DNA from: an uncultured Oscillospiraceae bacterium
GTDB lineage: Bacteria; Bacillota; Clostridia; Oscillospirales; Oscillospiraceae
Assembly: GCA_934675115.1 (NCBI GenBank)
Contig: CAKUPH010000032.1
Coordinates: forward strand, 1-21,942
Direction: 5' to 3'
Length of the DNA: 21,942 bases
A program made the position numbers and the translations under genes. The number at the start of each line of letters is the position of its first letter. Within the stretch, counting starts at the first letter, position 1. Of the stretch, positions 7,497-14,995 are shown piece by piece. The notes under the pieces are model-generated. The model was given only the letters and a program-made list of their open reading frames with translations. It had not been told where the DNA came from and did not search any database.

Positions 7497-8350
7497 TGAA
7501 TCAGCATCGTCCCCACGCCCTCGTCGGACAGCAGCTCAATGAGGATGGAGTGGGGGATACGGCCGTCCAGAATGACGGTGGAGTGGACGCCGGAGCGCAC
7601 CGCCTCCACGGAGCAGTCGATCTTTGGAATCATGCCGCCCTTGATGACGCCGTCCTTGATAAGCCCCGGGATCTCGGACACCCGGGCCTGATGGATAAGG
7701 GTCTCCTCGTCCGACGGGTCGCGGAGCAGGCCCCGGACGTCGGTGAGCAGGATGAGCTTTTCCGCGTGGAGGGCCACCGCCAGCTTGGCCGCCGCAGTGT
7801 CGGCGTTGATGTTGTAGGCAGTGTCGGCGTCCATCCCCTGAGCCACGGTGGACACCACGGGGATGTAGCCGTTTTCCATGCAGTCGAACACCGGCTGGGG
7901 GTTCACCTCGGTGACCTCGCCCACAAGGCCGTATTTCTCATTCAGACGCACCGCCCGGATAAGCCCGTCGTCCATGCCGCACAGGCCCACGGCCCGGCCT
8001 CCCTGACGGTTGATGAGGGCCACAAGGTCCTTGTTGACCTTGCCGCACAGCACCTGCTGGACGATGTCCATGGTCTCCTCATCGGTATACCGCAGGCCGT
8101 CCACAAACCTGGATTCCTTGCCGATCTTCCGGAGCATGTCGTTGATCTCCGGCCCGCCGCCGTGGACCACCACGACCCGGATGCCGACAAGGGAGAGCAG
8201 CACGATGTCGGAAATGACAGCCCGGCGCAGTTCCTCGGACACCATGGCGTTGCCGCCGTATTTGACCACGATGGTCTTGCCGCTGTATTTCTGAATGTAG
8301 GGCAGGGCTTCGGCCAGCACCTGCGCCCGATCTACCAGTGAATAAGCCAT
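7493..8350 (-). CDS. argB: Acetylglutamate kinase
   Basis: Phosphorylates N-acetylglutamate with ATP, the second step of the acetylated pathway and usually the feedback-controlled one. The 285-aa product has the amino-acid-kinase motifs KYGGNAM (30-36), VVHGGGPEI (61-69), NINADTAAAKLA (180-191), LLTDVRG (201-207) and GGMIPK (238-243). The roughly 25-residue N-terminal extension before KYGG is the type seen in hexameric, arginine-inhibited kinases and is absent from the short E. coli enzyme, so arginine feedback is likely (inference). The ATG at 8350 is preferred, with GAAGG eight bases upstream, over an in-frame GTG at 8359. Confidence 0.95.
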   Translation of the reverse strand: MAYSLVDRAQVLAEALPYIQKYSGKTIVVKYGGNAMVSEELRRAVISDIVLLSLVGIRVVVVHGGGPEINDMLRKIGKESRFVDGLRYTDEETMDIVQQVLCGKVNKDLVALINRQGGRAVGLCGMDDGLIRAVRLNEKYGLVGEVTEVNPQPVFDCMENGYIPVVSTVAQGMDADTAYNINADTAAAKLAVALHAEKLILLTDVRGLLRDPSDEETLIHQARVSEIPGLIKDGVIKGGMIPKIDCSVEAVRSGVHSTVILDGRIPHSILIELLSDEGVGTMLIQ

Positions 8351-8496
8351 AAGGAACACCTTCGTTCAAAAGTTCAGGATAGGATTTGCGCAGAAATTCC
8401 GCCAGACGCAGCGGTGTGGGTCAGGAGCGCCCGCTCGCAGAGAAAATTTCGTCAGGCAAGCCGGGCCAACGAAGCATGGCGGGATTTTAACGCGGG
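8351..8496. other. argJ-argB spacer with degenerate direct repeats
   Basis: This 146-base gap contains two related stretches about 45-50 bases apart, each beginning CGCAGA, continuing through an AATT core and ending CAG-C-AG (from about 8379 and 8435, + strand). There is no good promoter, terminator or reading frame. It resembles interspersed intergenic repeats of GC-rich Clostridia, but one example cannot prove that. Confidence 0.35.
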
Positions 8497-9747
8497 TCAA
8501 GAGCGGTAGTCGCCGTTGATTTTGACATATTCGTATGTTAAGTCGCATCCCCAGCACGTCGCCTCGTGCTCCCCCTCGTTCAGGCAGACGTCAATGACCA
8601 CTTCGTCCTGAGAGAGGATCTTTTTGGCAAGGTCCTCGTCGAAATCAAGGCCGGTTCCCTTTTCGCAGACCAGCACTTCGCCCAGAATGGAGGAGAATTT
8701 GATGTCCACGTACTCGGGACGGAAGGGGGCTTTGGAGTAGCCCATGGCGCAGAGGACGCGGCCCCAGTTGGCGTCCGCGCCGAACATGGCGGCCTTCACC
8801 AGAGAGGAACCCACCACGGCCTTGGCAAGGCGCTCGGCGGACTCCTCGCTGCGGGCGCGGGTGACGGAGCAGGTCACGAGCCGGGACGCGCCCTCGCCGT
8901 CGGCGGCAATGGATCGGGCCATGTGCTCGCACACCTGATGGAGGGCCTTTTCAAAGATGGTGTAATCGTCGTCCTTCCACTCGATGAGGGGGTTGCCCGC
9001 CATGCCGTTGGCCATGACGACGCACATGTCGTTGGTGGAGGTATCGCCGTCCACGGTGACGCGGTTGAAGGTGCGGGGGACGATCTCGTGAAGGGCCTCC
9101 TGAAGCATGTCGTGGGTAATTGCGCAGTCGGTGGTGATGAAGCACAGCATGGTACCCATGTTGGGGTGGATCATGCCGGAACCCTTGGCGATGGCGCCGA
9201 TGGTGACGGCCTTGCCGCCGATAGTCAGGGTGACGGCGGTCTCCTTCTTCACCGTGTCGGTGGTCATGATGGCGGTAGCCGCCGCGTCGGAGCCGTCATA
9301 GCTCAGGCCCTCGGCCAGCGGGCCCACGCCCTTCTCGATGGCGGCGATGTTCAGGGTCTGGCCGATGACGCCGGTGGACGCCACCACGAAGTCCGCAGCC
9401 TTCAGGCCGGTGGCCGCCGCGGCAAGCTCGCTCATTTTCTCGGCGTTCTCGTGGCTTTCGGGGGCGCAGGCGTTGGCGTTGCCGCTGTTGGCGATGACGC
9501 CCCGGCACACGCCGTCCTCCAGATGATCCATGGTGATGTACAGCGGCGCGGCCTTCACCCGGTTGAGGGTGTAGACTGCCGCGGCGGTGCACTCGCAATC
9601 GGACAGGATCATGGCAAGGTCGCTCTTGTGCTTGGCGGAGGGCAAAACGGTCTGGGGCGCGTCGGCATGACCGTTCTTCACGCCGCAGTACACGCCGGAT
9701 GCCTTGAAGCCCTTGGGGGCGCACACGCCGCCGGAAATGGTTTTCAT
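8497..9747 (-). CDS. argJ: Bifunctional ornithine acetyltransferase / N-acetylglutamate synthase
   Basis: Moves the acetyl group from N-acetylornithine to glutamate, closing the acetyl cycle; some members also use acetyl-CoA. The 416-aa precursor cleaves itself into alpha and beta chains before a conserved threonine. Here the site reads AKGSGMIHPNMGTMLCF, with nucleophile Thr199. The residue before it is glycine rather than the usual alanine (ATML). Other marks are GVIANSGNANAC (83-94), TVDGDTSTND, and FGADANWGRVLCAMGYS. The ATG at 9747 has AAAGGAG upstream; the open frame extends further 5' but without a ribosome site. A promoter-like element lies about 85-110 bases upstream, so argJBDF may be transcribed separately from argGHC. 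Confidence 0.95.
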   Translation of the reverse strand: MKTISGGVCAPKGFKASGVYCGVKNGHADAPQTVLPSAKHKSDLAMILSDCECTAAAVYTLNRVKAAPLYITMDHLEDGVCRGVIANSGNANACAPESHENAEKMSELAAAATGLKAADFVVASTGVIGQTLNIAAIEKGVGPLAEGLSYDGSDAAATAIMTTDTVKKETAVTLTIGGKAVTIGAIAKGSGMIHPNMGTMLCFITTDCAITHDMLQEALHEIVPRTFNRVTVDGDTSTNDMCVVMANGMAGNPLIEWKDDDYTIFEKALHQVCEHMARSIAADGEGASRLVTCSVTRARSEESAERLAKAVVGSSLVKAAMFGADANWGRVLCAMGYSKAPFRPEYVDIKFSSILGEVLVCEKGTGLDFDEDLAKKILSQDEVVIDVCLNEGEHEATCWGCDLTYEYVKINGDYRS

Positions 9748-9751
9748 ATAC

Positions 9752-9826
9752 AGACAACTCCTTTGATCTCGTGCCGCGGCTGCGCCTCCGGCACCCGTCA
9801 CGGGCCGCGCTGGCGGCCCCATTGCT
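9752..9826 (-). promoter_or_regulatory. argJ leader with two hairpins
   Basis: Between the putative argJ promoter and its ATG the - strand RNA can form GGGCCGC-cagc-GCGGCCC and, further on, a GTGCCG...CGGCAC stem. Neither has a following T-run or resembles a riboswitch class I know. They may only be structured leader sequence. Confidence 0.35.
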
Positions 9827-9829
9827 TTT

Positions 9830-9859
9830 ATTATAAGGGATGCTCCCGGGCTTCGTCAA
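9830..9859 (-). promoter_or_regulatory. Candidate internal promoter for argJBDF
   Basis: On the - strand TTGACG (9854-9859) and TATAAT (9830-9835) are 18 bases apart, upstream of argJ. The -35 hexamer covers the loop and the first arm base of the hairpin at 9845-9867. A match this close to consensus in a spacer is unlikely to be chance, but activity is unproven. Confidence 0.6.
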
Positions 9860-9892
9860 AGCCCGGGTTCAATTTTTGGACTTCGTCAGTCC
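9845..9892 (-). repeat. Twin hairpins at the end of argC
   Basis: Two inverted repeats lie in a row: CCCGGGCTT/AAGCCCGGG (9845-9853 and 9859-9867) and GGACT/AGTCC (9878-9882 and 9888-9892). Both loops read TGACG or GACGA on the - strand. The second hairpin contains the argC stop codon. Without a T-run on the - strand they are poor terminators and may act in RNA stability or attenuation. Confidence 0.55.
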
Positions 9893-10824
9893 AGAACAAG
9901 TCCGGTAGTCTCATTGAACCCCAGCATCAGGTTCATGTTCTGGACTGCCGCGCCGGAAGCGCCCTTGCCCAGATTGTCGAACAGGGCCGTCACGGTGGTG
10001 CGGTCCCCGTCGCCGCAGACGATGAGCCGCAGGCCGTCCTTCCCCGCCATATCGCTGGCGGCCAGCTGGTCGGGATGTTCCCCGAAGGGGACCACCTGCA
10101 CCACCGCCTGACCGTCGTAGTAGGCGGCCAGCATCTCGGAGATGTCCTCGGCGGTGGGGGTGCCCCGGAGGAGCCGGTTGTGGAGCATGACCACCGTCTC
10201 CATGCCCTTGTAGTAGTCGTCTACCACCGGGCAGAACACCGGGGGATGGTCCAGCTTCGCCAGCTTCTGCATCTCGGGCAGGTGCTTGTGGTTCAGGTTC
10301 AGGCCGTAGGTCCGGGGGCTGAACAGATCCGGGGTCTTGTCGTTTTCATACTGGGCGATCATCCTCTTGCCGCCGCCGGAGTAGCCGGTGAGAGAGTAGC
10401 AGGTCACGGGGTAATCCGGGGGCAGGATGCCCAGCGCCGACAGCGGGGCCACGGAGGACAGAAAGCCCGTGGCGTGGCAGCCGGGGTTTGCCACCCGGTG
10501 GGCGAATTTCACCCGCTGGCGCTGACCGGCCAGCAGCTCCGGGAAGCCGTACACCCAGCCCTCCGCCGTCCGGTGGGCGGTGGAGGCATCGATGATCTTC
10601 GTTTTGGGGTTTTCCACCAGCGTCACCGCCTCGACGGCGGCGGCGTCCGGCAGGCAGAGGAACACAAGATCGGCGCTGTCCATAAGCTTTTTCCGCTCGT
10701 CCGCGTCCTTGCGCTTGTCCTCATCAATGAGCAGCAGCTCGATGTCGTCCCGGGCGGACAGTCGGTCGTAGATCTGAAGGCCGGTGGTGCCCTCCTTGCC
10801 GTCGATATAGACCTTCGGCTTCAT
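9886..10824 (-). CDS. argC: N-acetyl-gamma-glutamyl-phosphate reductase (short, type 2)
   Basis: NADPH-dependent reductase converting N-acetylglutamyl phosphate to the semialdehyde. The 312-aa protein starts MKPKVYIDGKEGTTGLQIYDRL, with the nucleotide loop GKEGTTG (9-15). The catalytic Cys116 lies in VANPGCHATGF. GYSGGGKRMI and NLNHKHLPEM follow. The short length and the N-terminal pattern match the type 2 ArgC subfamily (well known in proteobacteria and cyanobacteria) better than the roughly 345-aa type 1 of Bacillus. The start overlaps the argH stop as ATGA, implying translational coupling. The open frame continuing upstream to 11223 is antisense-free shadow inside argH and is not used. Confidence 0.94.
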   Translation of the reverse strand: MKPKVYIDGKEGTTGLQIYDRLSARDDIELLLIDEDKRKDADERKKLMDSADLVFLCLPDAAAVEAVTLVENPKTKIIDASTAHRTAEGWVYGFPELLAGQRQRVKFAHRVANPGCHATGFLSSVAPLSALGILPPDYPVTCYSLTGYSGGGKRMIAQYENDKTPDLFSPRTYGLNLNHKHLPEMQKLAKLDHPPVFCPVVDDYYKGMETVVMLHNRLLRGTPTAEDISEMLAAYYDGQAVVQVVPFGEHPDQLAASDMAGKDGLRLIVCGDGDRTTVTALFDNLGKGASGAAVQNMNLMLGFNETTGLVLD

Positions 10825-12230
10825 TGCTCCGCCCCCTGCTGCGCGTCCGCACCGCCGCGGGCGGCCACGAAGTCCTCGATGAGCTGGATCTGGGTCTGGA
10901 CGCTCTCGGCGGAAGGGCCGCCGTACACCTTGCGGCCGTTGACGCAGGTCTTGAGCTGGAGGGCGTCGTACACGTCCTCGTCGAACAGGGCGGAGATGGA
11001 GCGGAAGTCCTTCAGCGGCAAGGTGTCCAGACTCTCGCCGCTGCGGATGCACATGTTCACCAGCCGGCCCACGATCATGTAGGCCTCCCGGAAGGGCATG
11101 CCCTTCTTCACCAGATAGTCGGCGCAGTCGGTGGCGTTGATGAAGCCGCCGGAGGCCGCCCGCGCCATGTTCTTCTCCTTGACGGTGAGGGTGTCCAGCA
11201 TGGCGGCAAACACGGGAACGCACAGCTCCACGGTGTCGATGGCGTCGAACACCGGCTCCTTGTCCTCCTGCATGTCCTTATTGTAGGCCAGCGGGATACC
11301 CTTCATGACGGTGAGCAGGGTGATGAGAGAGCCGTACACCCGGCCCGTCTTGCCCCGGACCAGCTCGGCCACGTCGGGGTTCTTCTTCTGGGGCATGATG
11401 GACGAACCGGTGGAATAGGCGTCGTCCAGCTCCACATACTTGAACTCCCAGGAGCACCAGAGGATGATCTCCTCGGAGAACCGGGAGAGGTGCATCATCA
11501 GGATGGACAGGGCAGACAGCAGCTCGATGGCGTAGTCACGGTCGGCCACGGAGTCCATGGAGTTGTCCGTGGGCTTTTTGAAGCCCAGCGCCTCGGCGGT
11601 GGCGAACCGGTCCACGGGATAGGTGGAGGTGGCCAGCGCACCCGCACCCAGCGGGCACTCGTCCATCCGCTCAAGGCAGTCCTCCAGCCGGGTCACGTCC
11701 CGCTTGAGCATGTTGGCGTAGGCCATCATGTAGTGGCCGAAGGTGGTGGGCTGTGCCCGCTGAAGGTGGGTGTAGCCGGGCATGACAGTGTGGAGGTTGG
11801 CCCTGGCCTTTTTGATCAGCACCTTTTCCAGATCCAGCACCTGACCGATGATGACGGGGATCTCCTCCTTGACGTACAGACGGAAATCCACAGCCACCTG
11901 ATCGTTACGGCTCCGGGCGGTGTGGAGGCGCTTGCCGGTGGCGCCGATGCGCTCAGTCAGCAGGGCCTCGATATTCATGTGGATGTCCTCGTTGTCGAGG
12001 GAGAACTCCACCTTGTCGTCCTCAATGTCCGCCAGAATGGCGTTCAGCCCCTCAATGATCTTCTCCGCCTCATGCTCCTCGATGATGCCCGTCTTGCCCA
12101 GCATGGCAGCGTGGGCAATGGAGCCGCGGATGTCCTGCTCGTACAGCCGGGCGTCAAAGCCGATGGAGGAGTTGAAGTCGTTGACCAGCGTATCGGTCTC
12201 TTTCTGGAATCTGCCTGCCCAAAGTTTCAT
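10821..12230 (-). CDS. argH: Argininosuccinate lyase
   Basis: Splits argininosuccinate into arginine and fumarate, the last pathway step; active as a cytoplasmic homotetramer. The 469-aa product shows KLWAGRF at the N-terminus, TARSRNDQ (104-111), PGYTHLQRAQP with His155, and the fumarase/ASL superfamily signature GSSIMPQKKNPD (275-286) that carries the catalytic serine. Length is slightly above the usual 455-465 because of a short Ala/Gly/Gln-rich C-terminal tail (AARGGADAQQGAEQ). The ribosome site AAAGG is rather far from the ATG. It lies 169 bases after argG across a hairpin block and overlaps argC by four bases. Confidence 0.96.
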   Translation of the reverse strand: MKLWAGRFQKETDTLVNDFNSSIGFDARLYEQDIRGSIAHAAMLGKTGIIEEHEAEKIIEGLNAILADIEDDKVEFSLDNEDIHMNIEALLTERIGATGKRLHTARSRNDQVAVDFRLYVKEEIPVIIGQVLDLEKVLIKKARANLHTVMPGYTHLQRAQPTTFGHYMMAYANMLKRDVTRLEDCLERMDECPLGAGALATSTYPVDRFATAEALGFKKPTDNSMDSVADRDYAIELLSALSILMMHLSRFSEEIILWCSWEFKYVELDDAYSTGSSIMPQKKNPDVAELVRGKTGRVYGSLITLLTVMKGIPLAYNKDMQEDKEPVFDAIDTVELCVPVFAAMLDTLTVKEKNMARAASGGFINATDCADYLVKKGMPFREAYMIVGRLVNMCIRSGESLDTLPLKDFRSISALFDEDVYDALQLKTCVNGRKVYGGPSAESVQTQIQLIEDFVAARGGADAQQGAEQ

Positions 12231-12274
12231 AAAAGCACAGCCTTTCGCCGAATGTGTGTAAAATATGCGGAAAT

Positions 12275-12397
12275 GCAGGGGCGGCGGTGCGCCGCCCCTG
12301 CTTCAACCCGTCGAAAAAGGCAGAGCCTTTTCCGGCGGAGGGGTTATCGCCGGGTGGTCTTTTCCGGCGTATCCAAGGGGGAAGAATTCCCCCTTGG
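12275..12397. repeat. Three-hairpin block between argG and argH
   Basis: Three perfect stems follow one another: GCAGGGGCGGC/GCCGCCCCTGC (12275-12301, 11 bp), AAAAGGC/GCCTTTT (12315-12331, 7 bp) and CCAAGGGGGAA/TTCCCCCTTGG (12373-12397, 11 bp). The last lies two bases beyond the argG stop on the - strand. No T-run fits a classical terminator except weakly after the middle stem. The layout suggests a structured interspersed repeat or an mRNA processing element. Confidence 0.7.
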
Positions 12398-12399
12398 AC

Positions 12400-13617
12400 T
12401 TACTTCAGTTTTCCCTGCTCCCGCAGCGCCTGCACGGTATCGGGCAGGCCCCACAGGTTAATGAAGCCGGTGGCGTCGTCCTGATTGTAGTCGCTCTCCT
12501 CGAAGGTGACCAGATTCTCGGAGTACAGCGTCTCGGGCGAGGTGACGCCGGCGGTGATGATGTTGCCCTTGTAGAGCTTGAGCTTCACGGTGCCGGTGAC
12601 GTGCTTCTGGGTGTCCACGGCGAAGGCCTGCAGGGCCTCCCGCAGGGGGGTGAACCACTTGCCGTTGTAGACCAGATCGGCAAAGTCCACCGCCAGCTTC
12701 TGCTTCATGTGCTTGGTGTCCTTATCGACGGTGATCATCTCCAGCACCTCGTGGGCCCGGTAGAGGATGGTGCCGCCTGGTGTCTCGTAAACACCCCGGT
12801 CCTTCATGCCCACCAGCCGGTTCTCCACGATGTCCAGCAGGCCGATGCCGTTCTCGCCGCCCAGCTTGTTGAGCTTCCGGATGATGTCGGAGGCCTTCAT
12901 CTTCTCGCCGTCGATGGCCACGGGCCAGCCCTTCTCAAAGTCCAGCGTCACATAGGTGGGCGCGTCGGGGGCCATGGCGGGGGACACGCTCATCTCAAGG
13001 AAGCCGGGCTTGTCGTACTTCGGCTCGTTGGCGGGGTCCTCCAGATCGAGGCCCTCGTGGGACAGGTGCCACAGGTTCTTGTCCTTGGAGTAGTTGGTCT
13101 CCCGGGAGATCTTCAGGGGCACGTTGTGGGCCTCGGCGTAGTCGATCTCCTCTTCCCGGCCCTTGATGTCCCACTCACGCCACGGGGCGATGATCTTCAT
13201 CTCGGGGGCGAAGCGCTTGATGGCCAGCTCGAACCGGACCTGATCGTTGCCCTTTCCGGTGCAGCCGTGGGCAATGGCGTCGGCGCCCTCAGCCTTGGCG
13301 ATCTCCACCAGCCGCTTGGCGATGATAGGCCGGGCAAAGGCGGTGCCCAGCAGGTAGTCCTCGTACTTGGCGCCCATCATCATGGAGGGGACGATGACAT
13401 CGTCCACCATCTCGTCCACCAGATCCTCGATGTACAGCTTGGACGCGCCGGTCTTGATGGCCTTCTCCTCCAGACCGTCCAGCTCGTCGCCCTGACCCAC
13501 GTCGGCGGACACGGCGATGATCTCGGGGTCATTGTAGTTTTCCTTCAGCCAGGGGATGATAATAGAGGTATCCAGACCGCCGGAATAAGCAAGCACAACT
13601 TTTTTGATGTCAGACAT
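12400..13617 (-). CDS. argG: Argininosuccinate synthase
   Basis: Condenses citrulline and aspartate with ATP to argininosuccinate. The 405-aa length is normal. The PP-loop ATP motif AYSGGLDTS is at 10-18, and [15 protein letters not shown] (116-130) is the second family signature. [10 protein letters not shown] and [16 protein letters not shown] are also typical. The ATG at 13617 has GGAGG nine bases upstream. It is the first gene of the cluster and has a clear sigma-A promoter about 40-70 bases before the start, with candidate ArgR boxes further upstream. This order (argG first, argF last) puts the final pathway enzymes at the front of the transcript. Confidence 0.97.
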   Translation of the reverse strand: MSDIKKVVLAYSGGLDTSIIIPWLKENYNDPEIIAVSADVGQGDELDGLEEKAIKTGASKLYIEDLVDEMVDDVIVPSMMMGAKYEDYLLGTAFARPIIAKRLVEIAKAEGADAIAHGCTGKGNDQVRFELAIKRFAPEMKIIAPWREWDIKGREEEIDYAEAHNVPLKISRETNYSKDKNLWHLSHEGLDLEDPANEPKYDKPGFLEMSVSPAMAPDAPTYVTLDFEKGWPVAIDGEKMKASDIIRKLNKLGGENGIGLLDIVENRLVGMKDRGVYETPGGTILYRAHEVLEMITVDKDTKHMKQKLAVDFADLVYNGKWFTPLREALQAFAVDTQKHVTGTVKLKLYKGNIITAGVTSPETLYSENLVTFEESDYNQDDATGFINLWGLPDTVQALREQGKLK

Positions 13618-13657
13618 GATTTCATTCCTCCATGAGGTTATTTCTTAGTGTGGTGTC

Positions 13658-13686
13658 AGTATACGCCCTATTCCCGGTAATTTCAA
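13658..13686 (-). promoter_or_regulatory. sigma-A promoter of the arginine cluster
   Basis: On the - strand TTGAAA (13681-13686) and TATACT (13658-13663) are 17 bases apart, about 40 bases before the argG ATG. Confidence 0.82.
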
Positions 13687-13695
13687 CACTCATTT

Positions 13696-13780
13696 TGCAT
13701 AATCATGCGCAAATATCCCAGTATTTATGGTAAAACTTCACCAAATATCCGCTTTATTCATTTTGTGTCGAATATTCATT
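13696..13780. promoter_or_regulatory. Candidate ArgR boxes upstream of argG
   Basis: TGCATAATCATGCG (13696-13709) is a near-palindrome of the ARG-box kind, ten bases upstream of the argG -35. Further out, two ATTCATT half-sites 18 bases apart (13756-13762 and 13774-13780; TGAAT on the - strand) match ARG half-site spacing. The AT-rich spacer stands out from the GC-rich genes. No argR is in the window, so the link to arginine repression is an inference. Confidence 0.5.
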
Positions 13781-13932
13781 GATTTTCTGTATGCTCCCGC
13801 GCCCGCCCGCCGCGACGGCACATATCGTTAATTTTTCACACATATTATGTACTTCCGTCCTGATGCTTGACTCTTATTCCGTTTCCTTTATATCACATTG
13901 CTTATCTTTCATATCTTTTTCGGAAACTTATG

Positions 13933-13961
13933 TTGATTTATTCATAATTTCAGGCTATCAT
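13933..13961 (+). promoter_or_regulatory. Promoter of the 3-hydroxyacyl-CoA dehydrogenase gene
   Basis: TTGATT (13933-13938) and TATCAT (13956-13961) with a 17-base spacer. A weaker alternative, TTGACT with TATATC, lies at 13867-13894. Confidence 0.55.
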
Positions 13962-13976
13962 GTTAGCATACTAACA
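13961..13976 (+). promoter_or_regulatory. Palindromic operator TGTTAG-CATA-CTAACA
   Basis: A perfect 6+6 inverted repeat around CATA covers the predicted transcription start of the dehydrogenase gene and ends nine bases before its GGAGG. Its shape (TTAG-N4-CTAA) suits a MarR- or TetR-type dimer. The regulator is not in the window. Confidence 0.55.
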
Positions 13977-13998
13977 AATGTACGGGAGGTTCGACCAT

Positions 13999-14946
13999 AT
14001 GTCTATCAAAAATGTCGTTGTCGTGGGCGGCGGCGTGCTGGGCAGCCAGATCGCCTATCAAACCGCCTACGCCGGATTCCACACCACTATTTATCTCCGC
14101 AGCGAGGCCTCCATTGAGCGCGCCCGTCCCAAGGTGGACCGGCTCCACGCCATTTATGTCGCCGAGCTGACCGCCGCCAAGGCCAACCCCGGCGCGCCCG
14201 TGAGCCGCGGCCTTGTGTTCAACGCCGCCGACACCGCCGCCGTCAACTACAGCGAACTGCTGGCCCGGGCGGAGAAGGCCTATCAGGAGCTGGGCTACTC
14301 CACCGATCTGGCCGCCGCCGTCAACGACGCTGACCTCATCATCGAGGCGCTGGCCGAGGACCCCAAGGCCAAGACCACCTTCTATCAGCAGCTCCAGCCC
14401 CTGCTGCCCGAGAAAACCATCCTCGCCACCAACTCCTCCACCCTGCTGCCCAGCATGCTGGCCGATTCCACCGGCCGCCCGGAGAAGTTCCTCGCCCTCC
14501 ACTTCGCCAACAACATCTGGAGCGGCAACACCGCCGAGGTCATGGGCCACGACCGCACCGACCCCACCGTCTACGACGCGGCGGCCAAATTCGCCGAGGA
14601 CATCGGCATGATCCCCCTGAAGCTCAAGAAGGAAAAGGCCGGCTATATCCTCAACTCCATGCTGGTGCCCTTCCTCAGCTCCGCACAGGCCCTGCTGGCC
14701 AACGGCATTGCCGACATCGAGACCATCGACAAGACCTGGACGCTGGCTACCGGCGCGCCCATGGGGCCCTTCCGCATTCTGGACGTGGTGGGTCTCACCA
14801 CCGCCTACAACATCGTGGTCACTCTGCCCGGCGCGAGCGATCCCTCCACCACCACCGGCAAGATCGCGAAAATGCTCAAGGAGGACTATCTGGACAAGGG
14901 CAAGACCGGCATCAACGCCGGCGAGGGCTTCTACAAGTACCGCTGA
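13999..14946 (+). CDS. 3-hydroxyacyl-CoA dehydrogenase (3-hydroxybutyryl-CoA dehydrogenase-like)
   Basis: NAD(P)-dependent oxidation/reduction between 3-hydroxyacyl-CoA and 3-ketoacyl-CoA, as in butyrate synthesis or beta-oxidation. The 315-aa product has a Rossmann start VVVVGGGVLGSQIA (6-19), NSSTL (145-149), the catalytic His168 in ALHFANNIW with Glu180 twelve residues on (TAEVM), and Asn219 in YILNSMLVPF. The C-terminal domain ends GEGFYKYR, as in HBD enzymes. It is about 30 residues longer than typical HBD (around 282 aa), with extra sequence between residues 45 and 100. The HFANNIW block differs from the usual HFFNPV. No thiolase or crotonase is nearby, so the substrate is unknown. The ATG at 13999 has GGAGG nine bases upstream; the in-frame start at 13978 is weaker. 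Confidence 0.88.
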   Translation: MSIKNVVVVGGGVLGSQIAYQTAYAGFHTTIYLRSEASIERARPKVDRLHAIYVAELTAAKANPGAPVSRGLVFNAADTAAVNYSELLARAEKAYQELGYSTDLAAAVNDADLIIEALAEDPKAKTTFYQQLQPLLPEKTILATNSSTLLPSMLADSTGRPEKFLALHFANNIWSGNTAEVMGHDRTDPTVYDAAAKFAEDIGMIPLKLKKEKAGYILNSMLVPFLSSAQALLANGIADIETIDKTWTLATGAPMGPFRILDVVGLTTAYNIVVTLPGASDPSTTTGKIAKMLKEDYLDKGKTGINAGEGFYKYR

Positions 14947-14995
14947 AAGCGGCATGACACAGCTTTCTCTTCTCTCTTTCTCCATTCAAACACAT

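Noticed and set aside
5133..7499. 788-codon open frame on the + strand across argF and argD
   Set aside because: Antisense shadow of GC-rich genes: His/Gly/Val/Leu-rich, no domains, no ribosome site, and both genes on the other strand have full motifs.
8366..8557. 63-codon frame between argJ and argB
   Set aside because: Overlaps the end of argJ in another frame, no ribosome site, no recognisable sequence.
9845..9892. Intrinsic terminators after argC
   Set aside because: The stems are good but the - strand has no T-run after them; the T-run is on the + strand, where no gene ends.
8566..11082. 838-codon open frame on the + strand across argJ, argC and argH
   Set aside because: Same shadow effect; composition is biased and the opposite strand encodes three recognised enzymes.
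9886..11223. N-terminally extended ArgC of 445 aa
   Set aside because: The extra 130 codons overlap argH and are Arg/Gly-rich nonsense; the MKPKVYIDGKEGTTG start at 10824 with ATGA coupling is normal.
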